Origin: Ophiobolus disseminans
Lineage: Eukaryota > Ascomycota > Dothideomycetes > Pleosporales > Phaeosphaeriaceae
Direction of reading: 5' to 3'
NCBI GenBank assembly: GCA_010093685.1
Contig: MU006249.1
Location: forward strand, 211,096 to 275,095
DNA length: 64,000 nt
The notes under the pieces were generated by a model. The model worked only from the letters and a program-made list of their open reading frames with translations, was not told the origin of the DNA and did no database searches. Positions 1-11,148 of this stretch are shown here, piece after piece. The first letter of the stretch is position 1; every line of letters starts with the position of its first letter. A program made the position numbers and the translations under genes.

Positions 1-538
1 GCTCTTCGTGATTCACTTCGGATACTCCTGGGGCCCGTGTGCGTGGATCGTTATTGCTGAGATTTGGCCCTTGTCTAACCGCCCGTATGGAATCGCGCTG
101 GGTGCGTCGTCGAATTGGTACGTGGAATCTTTTTTTGGGGGAATGAAACGGTTTTGGATGAGTGAATGCTGATATGTTGATAGGATGAACAACTTCATCG
201 TTGGGCAAGTCACGCCCGACATGCTCGCGCATATGAAATACGGGACTTACATTTTCTTCGGCGCGCTCACTACGCTCGGCGCTGCGTTCATTTATTTCTA
301 CTTCCCCGAGACAAAAGGGCTGTCGCTCGAGGAAATGGACATCCTATTTGGCTCCGTGGGCACTGCGGAGCGCGAGAAGGAGCGCTGGAGGGAAGTCCAT
401 GCTGAAGTGGGGTTAACAGATTTGCTGAGGAGGGCGGGCGTGTATCATGAGAGTGAGGAGTATGTTGCGGGGGAGGGCTTGGAGAAGAAGGGGCTTGAGG
501 GGGATAATAAGCATGAGGTGGAGACGGTGGTGGTGTAG
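1..538 (+). CDS. MFS sugar transporter, C-terminal part (5' end outside window)
   Basis: Last part of a major facilitator superfamily sugar/quinate-type permease of the plasma membrane. Exon 1 runs to 117 and reads LFVIHFGYSWGPCAWIV then AEIWPLSNRPYGIAL, typical of the tenth and eleventh helices and their loop. A 66-bp intron (118-183, GTACGT...AG) splits a Trp codon. Exon 2 (184-538) continues WMNNFIVGQVTPDML, gives the last membrane helix and ends it with the signature PETKGLSLEEMD. A charged cytoplasmic tail of about 70 residues follows, ending in VETVVV. The sugar-porter signature makes the family firm; the substrate (hexose, quinate or other) cannot be told from this piece. The gene starts to the left of the window. 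Confidence 0.88.
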
Positions 539-1346
539 GGGTGGAATGAGGATATGTGGGATGATAATGTGCGGTGGATGGGATGGAGTATTTGGGATGG
601 TGGTTGGATTGGTATACCATACCCTCGTTTCGTTCTTGTCATGACTTGAAACGTATGAAACTAGCTCTGTGGTTCGATGTACTTGCGCATGATACTTCAT
701 AACGCCAATCGGACATACATACCCACTACCTAGTGATGACGACGTGCGTGTGCTCGATATTCATCTGATTTTCCAGCTGCTGAGCTTATGGTATGCCGCA
801 AACCGGCAGCCCCTCGGTGTCTCCCTAACAATAAATCTCGATTCTATCTTGACAACATCCTTGATCCGATAAGTCAATCAACCAAGTCATTTCTTTCCAA
901 CGTTGTTTACTCCGCAATGCCGCGTGAGCCAACGAGCATCCTCAATGTGGGCTTGTGCGACAAAGTTTGAAGTTGCGGGGTTGCACTAGTACCGTAGGTT
1001 CTGAGGGATGGAAGCTTGATGGTTTAGCCACATTCCTGGTTTGTGGTGCCGTGAAAGGCTAATAGTGGCGATGCATAGGTTTAGCAAAAGCATTGCTTGC
1101 AGAAATTGCACTGTAGCTGTACTCGAAACAATAGAGGATAAGCCTGTGGTGTGGAAGATTGTTCATGGTAGGTAGGCGTTGATGATGGAACGATGATCCT
1201 CGGTGCGGCGAATCGAATGGAACTATGGCTTTCGCAAGACTGGTCGCTCGTTGGCCTACAGCGTAGGGTAAAAGCACACCGGAATGCAGAACACTATTCC
1301 ACTAATGTTGAATTGTGATTTGTATCGGACATGGTGGTTGCCGCTT
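539..1346. other. intergenic, no gene seen
   Basis: About 800 bp between the transporter stop and the convergent unknown gene. Open frames here are short and have no recognisable motif. Presumably it holds the two 3' UTRs. No repeat or RNA gene was seen. Confidence 0.5.
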
Positions 1347-3695
1347 CTAAATCCACTCCATCAAACTTTCCTGAGCCTGCTCTTTCAGCGCATCGCCCCA
1401 TTTATGCAGTTCCTGCCGATCCGCGCGCGTGAACTTGAAATTACCCTCACAGTAATGATTTTCCAACGATTGTGCTTCCTCAAGTAGCTGGTGCAGATGT
1501 TCGGCAGAGTCGCCAGTCACATCGGATAGGACGAACAAGCAGAACTTGGGGCAATTCTGCGACCAGGATGGCGAGCGAACGGCGAGCATGGAGTTTCCGC
1601 TACGTGTGTCGCGTTCAATACCGAAGTCTGGCGATTGGGTATGGTTACTAACGGTTCTGTTGACTCGCAAGAGCGCGTTGTCGGAGTAAACGAGCTGCAA
1701 CGTGACAGAGTCCAGGTTTGTTAGCCCGAGGATATCAAGGTTGAATTTTGGCCCATTGATCTTTTCCCATTGGTTTCGTGTGTCGTAAATCACCGTGGTG
1801 CTTTGCAACGCATACCACACTGAGTCTCGACCATGAATCTGCCGAACGCCTAGTACGGCGTCTTCGAGACTTTGCTGTTCAGCAGTTTCAGTGCTTGGCG
1901 GCCAATCTGTCATTTCCCATATGATACAATTGAGTGATCTTATTATCTGCCATGTCATAGGGTCCCAGTTTGTCCTGAAGAAGAATGTTGCTGGAACCAT
2001 GCTCATGCCGTCACGTGGCAAAACCTGTGGAACCCTGGACGTCCAGAGGGTAGCAATCTTCTTTATTCTCTCTGGAGAGATACCCAAGGCTTTGACAAAT
2101 AAGGTCCACAATGTCTCGTGATCTCCGGCCTCTTGCAGGCGAGCAAGGTCAGATCTGTTGACAAAGTAGCATCGGAACTCGAAGTCTACGATATCTGAGT
2201 GGCGTATGCTACCAACGGTGATCCAAGGAGGTGCGTGTTGATGACCCACTGCCCATCGGAGAAAAGGATCGAAGCTTGCATTTGTAAGCTCTTCGGCCGC
2301 CTGTAGGTCGTTGTCCTCGCGAGGTTGATGGAAGGACTCCTGGTGTATGCTCCCAGAATTTTCGATATCGCGATGAGTTTCATTGAACTGAGACCAATTT
2401 ACGTTGCGCATGCTGGGGGCGGCGCTTGGTGCGCAGGATAATGAGACCGATTGACGGAATCGATCGGTAGAGGCTGGAGATAGGTCCCGCGAGCCGGTAC
2501 TCGAATTCAATAGAATCCGCAAGATAGTCGGTCGATATACATCTCGAGCCCACGACCAGATGTAGTCGACAATCAGAAGTAGTTGTAGAGCACCATCTTG
2601 GGACTGTATGGTGCCTTACCACAAGTCGTAGATTTTCTACCCCGGGAATCTTAGCAGGGATTTGTAAAGCTTCAAGAAGTGGAGCTCACCACTTTGCTGT
2701 CTTTCATGATGCCAGCACTGAGGCGCCACTGCTCTCCCTGATACGCAAAAAACCATACTAAGCCTGGCTCGCATCGTTGCTCGTCAGCATACATTTCGTT
2801 CTGTGCGCTTAACAGGCGTCGGATGGGGAAAGCAGTCTGATATTGAATCGCGCGAAAGCCTGGGGGGTCCATCTCCTTTTTGGCTTCAACCACAAGAAAA
2901 GGCAACAGGATGCGTTTTCCAGTCACCGGAAAGTAGGATTCGTCGTGAGCCACCCGTAACGGGACCCGTAGACCTATCACGCGATCTGGCATCATAGATA
3001 TTCTGAGTTTCGGGAATTTGTCGTCCGGTATGTGGGTGATGGCTGCATCCTTCGCGAAGTCGAATATATAACCATGTTCATTATCGCTTTGCGGGTCAGT
3101 ACGAAGGTATGGTGAATAGAGCTCAAACAAGATGGCGTACCTATCGTCTGCTATTGTGGTCTCGATTTTATCCCCGCAGTTGCACATTTTTCTTGCATGC
3201 CGCTTCCCTTCAAGCTCGAGCTGTTCTTGTTCATCTGATAGGGTGGCCTCGTTATCCGATTTCCACAACTCATGCTTGCACCGCGGACTGGTCATAAAGA
3301 GTTAGTAAAACTCGGGAGGGCATACTAAAAGTGATAGCGTACCAGATTACGAAGCTGTCAAATCTTTCTAAAATCTTTTGTTCAAGTTCTCGCCACGTGG
3401 TCTCGTTCACCGAGGTATCATCGAGAAAATCGTAGACTTTGTTCCTGAAATAGCGAACACGATCACAGAATTCGAGTCTGCGCGACCGTGGTATGCTTCT
3501 ATCAGTTCTGTAATCCTCATAGCGAGTACTTTCGATACTGCGGATGACCTGAAAATGACGCTTAAATTCCGTAGGCCAATCTCTTGGAGGCGCGGGACCT
3601 TCGAAACGGATGCCCTTCTCGCGGACCAGCTGACGATATTCAATTTTCGGTGGTGTTTCTTTCTTTGGCGGCATCGAATATGTGTAGTAGGTCAA
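1347..3695 (-). CDS. unknown 735-residue fungal protein, three exons
   Basis: I do not recognise this protein. Three exons join in frame: 3343-3695, 2690-3287 and 1347-2603, with introns 3288-3342 (55 bp) and 2604-2689 (86 bp); together 2208 nt, exactly 736 codons. The first splice creates FVICPRCKHELW, and 30 residues later comes CNCGDK, so a small zinc ribbon (CPxC...CxC) is possible. The middle part (FLVVEAKKEMDPPGFRAIQYQ...) resembles the VEAK/Q core of PD-(D/E)XK-type or DUF-style fungal proteins, but this is only a hint. The 391-residue C-terminal exon is globular with no motif I know. A second Met, seven codons in (3674, MPPKKET), is an equally good start. Not obviously secreted or membrane-bound. 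Confidence 0.7.
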
Positions 3696-4739
3696 TTACT
3701 GAGTTATTGTGTTAACAACAGGTTTGAGATAAAAGAGAGGAAAAATGATGCTTATCATTGCTATAGCATGCGGCGCAGCCTCGTCAAGCTCCATGTGATC
3801 CTGCAAGGCACCTGCAATTGCAGGACTAGTAGCACTTCCAACAATTGAGCCGGGCGCTTCCATGCGGCCCGTGCCTTCGCTCGCAAAACCTGCCCAGCAG
3901 GCAACCGCATGAGTTTCGCCAGTACCAGCGCCAATCTCGTATCAGTAGCCATTCATGGGTACGAGCCTCAGCCCCCTCCCTCCCGCTCCTCACCTTCGCG
4001 GAATCGGGATCGCCGAACCGTCATCCATGCACCCGCAGGCACATGCAGCCCCAAGTGTAACGTTGCCGACAAGCGCCTTCCTGTTCTTGCTTCTGCTGCT
4101 GCTGGGCTGTGGGGTCAATTCCAGCTCGATTTGAGAGGGAAAAGCCTTTCAACTACTTACTTAGATCGGTCTTCCCATCATTTTAACAATGAAACTAACA
4201 GGGATAGCAAACAAGACGAACATGGATTATGAACTATCAACGCATGAGTTCTTGTAAACGTGTGTGTGTATGTGTGGCAACTTGACTATGCCCGGGGATT
4301 GGCGCGGCGCTGTATGGCCAATGTATTAAAGCTCTTGAAACACCCTTGGTAGCCCGGATAGTTTTCCTTCTCAACAGGTCATGTCAGCATCAAGGCCTCG
4401 ATAAAGTAACCCGGGGTTTTCTTTCGTATAGCATTACCAACGCCTTGATAACTGACCATCGAGGTTCTGGTCTTGGAGTAGATCCGAAGACCAGGACAAG
4501 GAGGCAATTCATTCAAACCTGCTGTGGTAGATGACTGCTCATGCTAGATCTCCATCTCTATCTTCTTGAAGGAGGGACCAAGATGTGGTTAGATAAATTC
4601 AAAGTCTGCGGTACCAACGAGAGAAAGAGATCTGATCTGTATCTCCAACCTCAAGATGCAGTCTAACGAAAGACACAGATTTTCAATCGTCATGCTGTCT
4701 GACTGCTGGTTGAGAAGACCCCGGGAGGATGCAGCACCG
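3696..4739. other. intergenic, nothing supported
   Basis: About 1 kb between the start of the unknown gene and the decayed MFS locus. It contains only short overlapping frames on both strands and a GT-rich stretch near 4260-4275. No RNA gene or repeat was recognised. Confidence 0.4.
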
Positions 4740-6150
4740 TCATTTATCGACCTTTGCATCGAAACCATACTCGGTATCCAGGTGGTGTCTCATCTTCATA
4801 GCGCGCTCCAGCGTATCCACGAAGAAGCTAATGAGGCTTATGCCCACGCACGCCCACCAAATTGCGCTGAAAGCTTTTACGTATATCGCGATTATCTCGT
4901 CCCACACACTTGGGTCGATCTGGTTTCTCAACGTGTGTGCTTGACTGGCAAACGCAAATGCCGCGCCTCCCCACAATTATATTTGTATGACTGGGTCCGA
5001 TCCCGTAGCCAGGTTGGATTCGAAGATGGAGTTGAAGACTAAACTTGGTATAATGACGCCTCAGATACATCCAAAGTTGCGTTTAAAGCTGTACGTTGCG
5101 GACGACGATGCAATGTAGCATTCGGGTAGCGGGGCTATGATTGGCGGCAACAGGACGGACATCGTCATTCCTATACCCGCAGTCGCAATCAATTCTAACC
5201 ACACATAGGCAACTTTGTGGAAGTACTGGCGCCAAGCATGGTACAACGATCGAACCCTGGGGACGTTGTATTCAATGCGATCGCATGCAGCGGTTTGTTT
5301 TTGCCAAATTTGCTCAACAACGCTCCTGCGACGACGGCGAAGACTAGAGAGTCTAAGTCGAAAGGCAAGAAGAATGTGCCAAATTGAAGGGCGGTGGCTC
5401 TTTTGACAGCCTCGAGACAGACGAGGAAGATTGAAGAAGTGTGGCAGTATATGTCACGGTTTGGGGTGTCTCCTGCCTCACCTGCAATCACACCTCACCT
5501 GTACGGTAGCGAGTTGCGACTACCTACATTGAACTAGCGCTACCCACAGCCACATACCTATATATACAGTTTGTAGCTTCACTCAATACAACCTCAGTTC
5601 AATCCTTTAATTCTTTCTGCATATGCGCTGTTCTCACACCGCAACAGTATACCTGGGTACCTTGTAGCAGCGTTAGCATGGATACTTACTTCAAATGTAG
5701 GTACCAAGACTTACTTGGCGAACACTTGTTGGATGTGAAAGCCAATTCAGCCGACACCTCCTGATCCAGCTGCGACACCGGACCACGAAGTAGTAAGACC
5801 AAGATACCTGTCGCACTCCCTTAAAGACACGAGATCGCAACACACAATGTCGAGCAAGACATAGATACCCCCAGCACCAACGTCTTGGAGGGTTCGGCCC
5901 ACGATCAGTCCGTGCTGCTGCTTAATCTGCGGTACCTTTGTGTCGTCTTCAATCTGCGAATTTGATATGTTGTCTTCGGCCATGGTGAAAAGAGGTTGAT
6001 AGCATGTCAAGATGATAGGGAGAACTACGGTGGGTTGACATAGAAACTGGACCAGGGGTGTGACGATGGAAAATGAAGTGGTTTTACTGACGAAGAAGGG
6101 GAATGTAGCGGCGCCTCAGTATACCAACGCTTGTCAGGAATGATGGCCTG
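4740..6150 (-). pseudogene. decayed MFS multidrug (TRI12/aflatoxin-efflux-like) transporter
   Basis: Pieces of one MFS drug-efflux protein lie in order on the minus strand in different frames. Near 5960-6000 is YQPLFT (the end of the second helix). At about 5750-5920 is GRTLQDVGAGGIYVLLDIV followed by CCDLVSLRECDRYLGL. At about 5195-5460 is EAVKRATALQFGTFFLPF and VFAVVAGALLSKFGK. At 5061-5246 is TAGIGMTMSVLLPPIIAPLPE. At 4740-4976 is FASQAHTLRNQIDPSVWDEI through SAIWWACVGISLISFF. The frames change several times, stops intervene, and about 100 residues of helices expected between 5750 and 5490 are missing. The conserved R of the LRER motif has become C. It lies next to the frameshifted FAD oxidoreductase, so the pair could be the remains of a secondary-metabolism or efflux cluster. 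Confidence 0.8.
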
Positions 6151-6593
6151 GAATCTCTCTTCTATTGTTATATGTTTATGGGCGACTGAAATTAGGGACT
6201 CACGTTCTGTGCCGCAGCGTGCACCTGGGAAGGTCGTACAAGTTGGATGACATTTAAACGCGAGCTAGCAACTGGACATCCTGACTTACTCTTTGCCGCA
6301 CCTGGAAGACATACCGGTAGACTTATATTAAGGCACAGTGCAGGCGCCAATATCTGCTGGAGCGTGAGTGACCGTGCCGCAGTGTCGAGTTCGTTCCGGA
6401 TATGACTTGGGATCCGTAACGGCGAACCTAACAGGATAATTACTCCCCTATATCCATTGTCAGCACTACCGTGCCGTCCGATTGCATTCAACTGTGCCGC
6501 GTGAAGGATCAAGTAAGCCCCCGCTCGTGCCAAGCAGATCAGCAAAACTGTTGTTCATGGTATTAAAACAGTTTCTTCCTCGTCATTGAACGA
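6151..6593. other. intergenic, upstream of FAD oxidoreductase
   Basis: Holds the 5' side of the MFS relic and the promoter region of the oxidoreductase. A 117-residue open frame at 6192-6545 on the minus strand shows no transporter or other motif, so I leave it out. Confidence 0.35.
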
Positions 6594-8167
6594 ATGTATA
6601 CAACAAGATGCCAACCAAAGAAGCCATCAAAGCATTGGCAGACACCTTTCCGAGTGACCGAATCGCCATTGCAGGCACAGAAGAGTTCAACAAATTCAAA
6701 CAACTCTTACCTTTCCCTACTACAAAGCGAGCTCACCCCAGCGGCTATTCTTCTTCCTCAGGACAATAATGATGTTGCAAAGTTCGTGAAGCTCCTGGCT
6801 CCATTTGTGCTCGCCGGGAATGTCGAGTTCGCCGTTCGAGGCGTTGGTCAGCAGCCTGCACCCGGATGTTCCAACATTGACAGCCCTGGTATTACTCTCG
6901 ACTTGCAAAACCTGACTGGTATCGAGATCAAGGATGGTCTCGTATCGGTCGGAGCCGGCGAGCACTGGAGCGCGGCGTACGAAAAGTTGACCGAGCGAGG
7001 CCTTGGCGTGACAGGAAGCCGGTCAGCTTTGGGTGGCATTGGAAGACTCGCATTAGCAAGTAAACATCCAAGTGTTCTGCTCCACGGTACACTCTTTACC
7101 AATTTGTGACTCTAGATGGTCTTTCGTTCTTCGGCTCACGCGAGGGCTTCATTTGCGACAATGTCGTGAATTACGAAGTTGTTCTCTCCAGCGGTGACAT
7201 CGTCAACGCGAGCGCCACCGAGAATCCAAAGTTGTGGAAAGCGCTACTTGGTGGTGGCAACAACTTCGGCATTATTACCCGCTTCGACCTCAGGACTTTC
7301 GAGCAAGGGCCTTTCTGGGGCGGTGCCCTCTTTTACTTCCCGCCCAGCTTTCCCAGCCAGGTCCAGGCGTATTGCGACAAGCTGCACATACCGTATGCTA
7401 GTAAAGAGACGCACATCATGATCAGCCAGGGTTATACCGACGCTTTTGCGGCCCTGGGTGGGCATTTCTGCATGAATCAGGCCTACTACACTCGAGAAGT
7501 CGAGAAGCTGGCGGTGTTGGAGCCATTCGTCAGCGTGCAACCTCAGATCGAGGCCATGAACTCGTTGCGCATGATGACCCTGGAAGATGCTGCAAAAGAG
7601 CAAGCGGCGCAGTCGTCGGATGGCGTACGGTAGGTGATATAGCTCCAGGGTAGTGCGTCCAGAGACTGATTTTTACACAGGTGTGCTTACATGAACACGA
7701 CCGTCAAAGCGGACGTGACGACCCTTCTTGCTGCAGCTGAGATCTTCAATGATTCGTTCCAGCCACTCAAGGAACTTGAAGGTATGACGTCTGCTTTCAC
7801 ACTGCAGGCATATCCCGTCTCGTTACTGGAGAAGTGCAACAATAGTCTGGGGATAAGCGCAGATGATGGCCCATTGATGTCTATCCTGTTACTGAATCGG
7901 TGGAAAAACAAGGATGATGATGAGCTCGTCATTGGTACGTTCAAGAAAGCTCTTGAGCGCATCGACGAGGATGCCGCGTCTCGAGGTACTGCTGTTCCGT
8001 ACAAGTACATGAACTATGTGTACAATTTCCAGGATCCCATCGGGTCGTACGGCATCGATAATCATCAGGAGTTGCTAAAGATCAGCAGGGAGTATGATCC
8101 AGAGGGTCTATTCCAGGAAGGAGTGCCTGGTGGATTCAAACTTGGCAAAGCTTCGGCGATCGAGTAG
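6594..8167 (+). CDS. FAD-linked (berberine-bridge-type) oxidoreductase with 1-nt frameshift near its 5' end
   Basis: FAD-binding PCMH-type oxidase, the family that oxidises sugars, alcohols or secondary metabolites. Exons end at 7059 and 7629; introns are 7060-7115 (56 bp) and 7630-7680 (51 bp); the stop is at 8165-8167. Joined motifs include VRGVGQQPAPGCSN, GITLDLQNLTGIEI, VGAGEHWSAAYEKL, GVTGSRSALGGIGRLALA then NGLSFFGSREGFICDN, LLGGGNNFGIITRFDLRTF, CAYMNTTVKADV near the C-terminal lobe, and RKYDPEG-like REYDPEGLFQ at the end. The natural start is probably ATG 6608 (MPTKEAIKAL...TEEFNKF), but that frame runs out after residue 53. One extra A in the AAA at 6698-6700 puts it out of frame with NNSYLSLLQSELTP. 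A model starting at 6594 reads through in one frame but gives a nonsense N-terminus. No secretion signal is visible. Confidence 0.75.
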
Positions 8168-8927
8168 CTAGATAAATGTCAAAGTCCGACGCGTCCGCAG
8201 GCGGAATTGGGTAGCGAAGTGGTCATGCTATTTGAGTGCGACGAAGAAGAATGCTTCATTTATTTCGAAGATGGGGTTTACGATGTTGACGCCGGTGAGG
8301 CTAGGTCCGACCAATTTGCAAAGCAATCGCACGGACCATTGAGCTAGCTTCATATGGAGTTAGCGTCATCACATCTCACTCCACAAACTGAGGCATTGTG
8401 TTCTCACCATCTTCATTACGATCCAGAGCAACGCGCATCACTTTTCGAATCATCGCATCGGATTCTGGTGTTTTATGATCGCTGTTATCTTGTCTCCCAC
8501 CTCAACATCCTTGCGGCAATAAGGTCAGATACAGCTCCTTCCGCTTGTGCTTCGCTACCCAGGTATCTTCGTTGGTCTTGCAATTGGGAATGAGCAGCAG
8601 TACAATCGAGTGTACCTTCGTTTCAAGCGTTGTATAAGCTCTGAAATCTGAAAGGACGGTCGCTTAGCCTATCGTTTGTTGATGCAGAAGAATCGGAACG
8701 AGTGGGATTGAGGCAGTTTCCAGAGTCTAACCCGTTTCAGCGACGTCCATTGAAAAGCACCGTGTTGGAGACAGCATCTCCACGTCTGACAAAGCGCGGC
8801 TCCCCAGCATACCGATTACGCCATGGTCGAGATGCGGGGCATTTCAAGCTTGTTGTTCTGCTTTCTTCCTCTCCTCAACGCACCAGGTACTTGTGCATCA
8901 GAACAGCAACCGTTCGAATTTGGAGAC
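8168..8927. other. intergenic / promoter of superoxide dismutase
   Basis: About 760 bp with no recognisable gene. Its last 105 bases are an open frame continuous with the dismutase (see the entry on its alternative start). Confidence 0.4.
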
Positions 8928-9685
8928 ATGTCTGCACCTCAGTACACGCTACCCCCTCTTCCATACGCCTACGATGTTGGTCTTGCCCTCTCCTCTCTAC
9001 GTAGCCGCGCATGTCATACTCACACCACAACAGGCGTTGGAACCCCACATTTCCGCTCAAATAATGGAGTTGCATCATGGAAAACATCATCAGACATACA
9101 TCACAAACTTGAATGCCGCGCTGAAGACGCAAGCTGAGGCTGTGCATACGTCCGACATCACAACGCAGGTGTCATTGCAACAAGGCATCAAGTTCAATGC
9201 TGGCGGACACATCAACCACTCGCTGTTCTGGCAGAACCTAGCGCCGGCGAGCTCAGCAGACGCGAAGACCTCGTCCGCCCCGGAACTACTCAAACACATC
9301 AAGGCGACGTGGGGCGATGAGGCCAAGTTCAAGGAGGCTTTCAACGCAGCGCTGCTTAGCATACAGGGCAGCGGATGGGGCTGGTTGGTCAAGGTCGAGA
9401 CTGGTAAGGAGCAACGACTGGCAATCATCACGACCAAGGATCAGGACCCCGTAGTTGGAAAAGGCGAAGTTCCGATATATGGCGTAGACATGTGGGAACA
9501 TGCTTACTATCTTCAGGTGAGCATCTATTCCCCGAGAATAGGATGTATGCTGACTATTGCAGTACCTGAATGGGAAGGCTGCGTACGTGCAAAACATCTG
9601 GAATGTCATCAACTGGAAGACGGCAGAGGAGCGCTACCTCGGGACACGCGCAGACGCGTTCGAGATCCTCAAAGCATCTATCTAA
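8928..9685 (+). CDS. manganese superoxide dismutase
   Basis: Fe/Mn-family superoxide dismutase, which converts superoxide to peroxide and oxygen. Exons: 8928-8975, 9034-9516 and 9563-9685, with introns of 58 and 46 bp. The protein begins MSAPQYTLPPLPYAYD and then ALEPHISAQIMELHH. Metal ligands are visible: the first His in MELHHGKHHQTY, the second in GGHINHSLFW, and Asp plus His in DMWEHAYY. It ends YLNGKAAYVQNIWNVINW and FEILKASI. From ATG 8928 it lacks a mitochondrial presequence and matches the cytosolic fungal Mn-SOD type. The same frame is open back to ATG 8823 and would add a hydrophobic leader (MRGISSLLFCFLPLLNAPG), so a longer, targeted or secreted form is possible. The first intron has an atypical donor, GTTGGT. 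Confidence 0.92.
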
Positions 9686-10046
9686 AGATTAGTACGGACA
9701 AGATCTAGAGTGTGGAAATGCACGTGAAGCACCTTGGTGTCGATGGTAATGTCGCGCCAGACGCTAGTGTGACTAATCGGGTATTCCCTTGAAACATGCT
9801 CAAAGACACTCATTAGCCCTCAACACCACAACTTGCATCAACATTGTGAAGCAACTCATCCTTAAATACCTCAACAACTTCTTGTTCTTCTTTCAACTTG
9901 AATACTCTAACCTTCCATATCATCCTTTGCCTGCAACTCTGACCTATTCGTACTTTCACGTCTCCCATTCACGTGACTAACTTCTCTTCGACTCGCATCT
10001 ATCTATACCAGCGCTTTCTCCTTTTACTGTCCAGTCATCTACTAAA
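9686..10046. other. intergenic
   Basis: About 360 bp holding the SOD 3' UTR and a pyrimidine-rich promoter region before the small unknown gene. Nothing else was seen. Confidence 0.35.
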
Positions 10047-10514
10047 ATGTGTAACGGAGAATCAACTCGCGTCAGCCAAGGAGGCTCAATAGCCGTCCTC
10101 CGGCCAACACAGCACCTCCAACGCTCGCAATCCGAAGAAGACATGCTTCTCTTCTTCAGCAATCGATGCGCCACGAAAGGAACAAGTGTACAATTTGAAG
10201 GTTGGAGTGACCAAGAGCAGAAAGAGCGGCATTGGGTCGTCATACAGTACGTCTAATGCCCGCGGCCATTAATTTTCGGTACATTGGCGCTAACAGTTTG
10301 TAGTCGCGACGGCGATCTTTCATCACACCAGCTACAAGCGAACCCGCTATACACATTCTCGCTAGAATCGAATTCAGACCCGATGGTGCAGCTTTCTCAA
10401 CGGTTGGAGCTTGGAGTCAGCGATGCTGGTATCATCGGACGGAGAGTGTCGGTCATGACGAGCTCGACGTCGGGACCTCTGACATTGGCTGAGGGCATCA
10501 TCGGGTGGAATTGA
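10047..10514 (+). CDS. small unknown protein, two exons (136 residues)
   Basis: Exons 10047-10246 and 10304-10514 with a 57-bp intron (GTACGT...TAG, containing CTAAC) join as WVVIHRDGDLSSHQLQ and total 411 nt. The reading frame starts MCNGESTRVSQGGS. The product is hydrophilic, with SEEDMLLFFSNR and ERHWVVIHRDGD; no signal peptide, membrane segment or known domain is seen. The clean splice with matching phase is the main support. It could be a small cytosolic protein of unknown role. Confidence 0.55.
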
Positions 10515-11148
10515 ACGCTTTAGCATTTGCATTTGTGGAGTTTGGAGCTGATTGATTACATTTTGGACGAGAACCAGTGTTGGTTGTCGTTGGCACATGG
10601 TGTTGAGGCAGCATCGAGGGGAAGGCCCCACCTAGCGAGATCACTTGCACGAATTGAGCCTAATACTTCCCAACCTCCCATCGCCTCCATGAATCTCTAC
10701 TACCATCCCACCTCGGATGACAACAAACTTCATGCTGGTCGGCGAAACGGCATCCACAATCGACCCTCTTTCTGTAGTGACACCGGCGTTGCGGTTCGTC
10801 GCTTCCGCGTATTTCCACTGCGCCTTATCCCCGTACTCGGGTCATGAAGCGTGCTTTAGCGAGGACCGACGTCTGCAGGAACGATAACGACACTGCTAGT
10901 ACGCTTGCACCTTGATTTCGCACCTTCCTTTTCGAACTATCCTGCCAAGATGGATAGGCGCAAGATATCGTATGTTCAAAGCTTACTTCGACATGCTGAC
11001 AGGGTAATATCATGAGGAGTGCGGGTAGATTACAGCGGTGAAGATACGACGCAAAAGTGGGAGACATGAATAAGCATAAGAAGCTGGCAAATGCCACCAC
11101 CCAATTTTCTTCATAATATCGCCGGTGTAATAAGAATTTCCGAGGAAC
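10515..11148. other. intergenic, nothing supported
   Basis: About 630 bp between the small protein and the asparaginase. There are only short shadow frames, with no repeat. Confidence 0.4.

Noticed and set aside
2604..2626. Possible 23-bp intron (GTAAGG...AAG) in the unknown gene
   Set aside because: Too short for a spliceosomal intron; a single 86-bp intron (2604-2689) keeps the frame instead.
6192..6545. 117-residue minus-strand frame upstream of the FAD oxidoreductase
   Set aside because: I looked for the N-terminal helices of the decayed MFS transporter here and found no convincing match.
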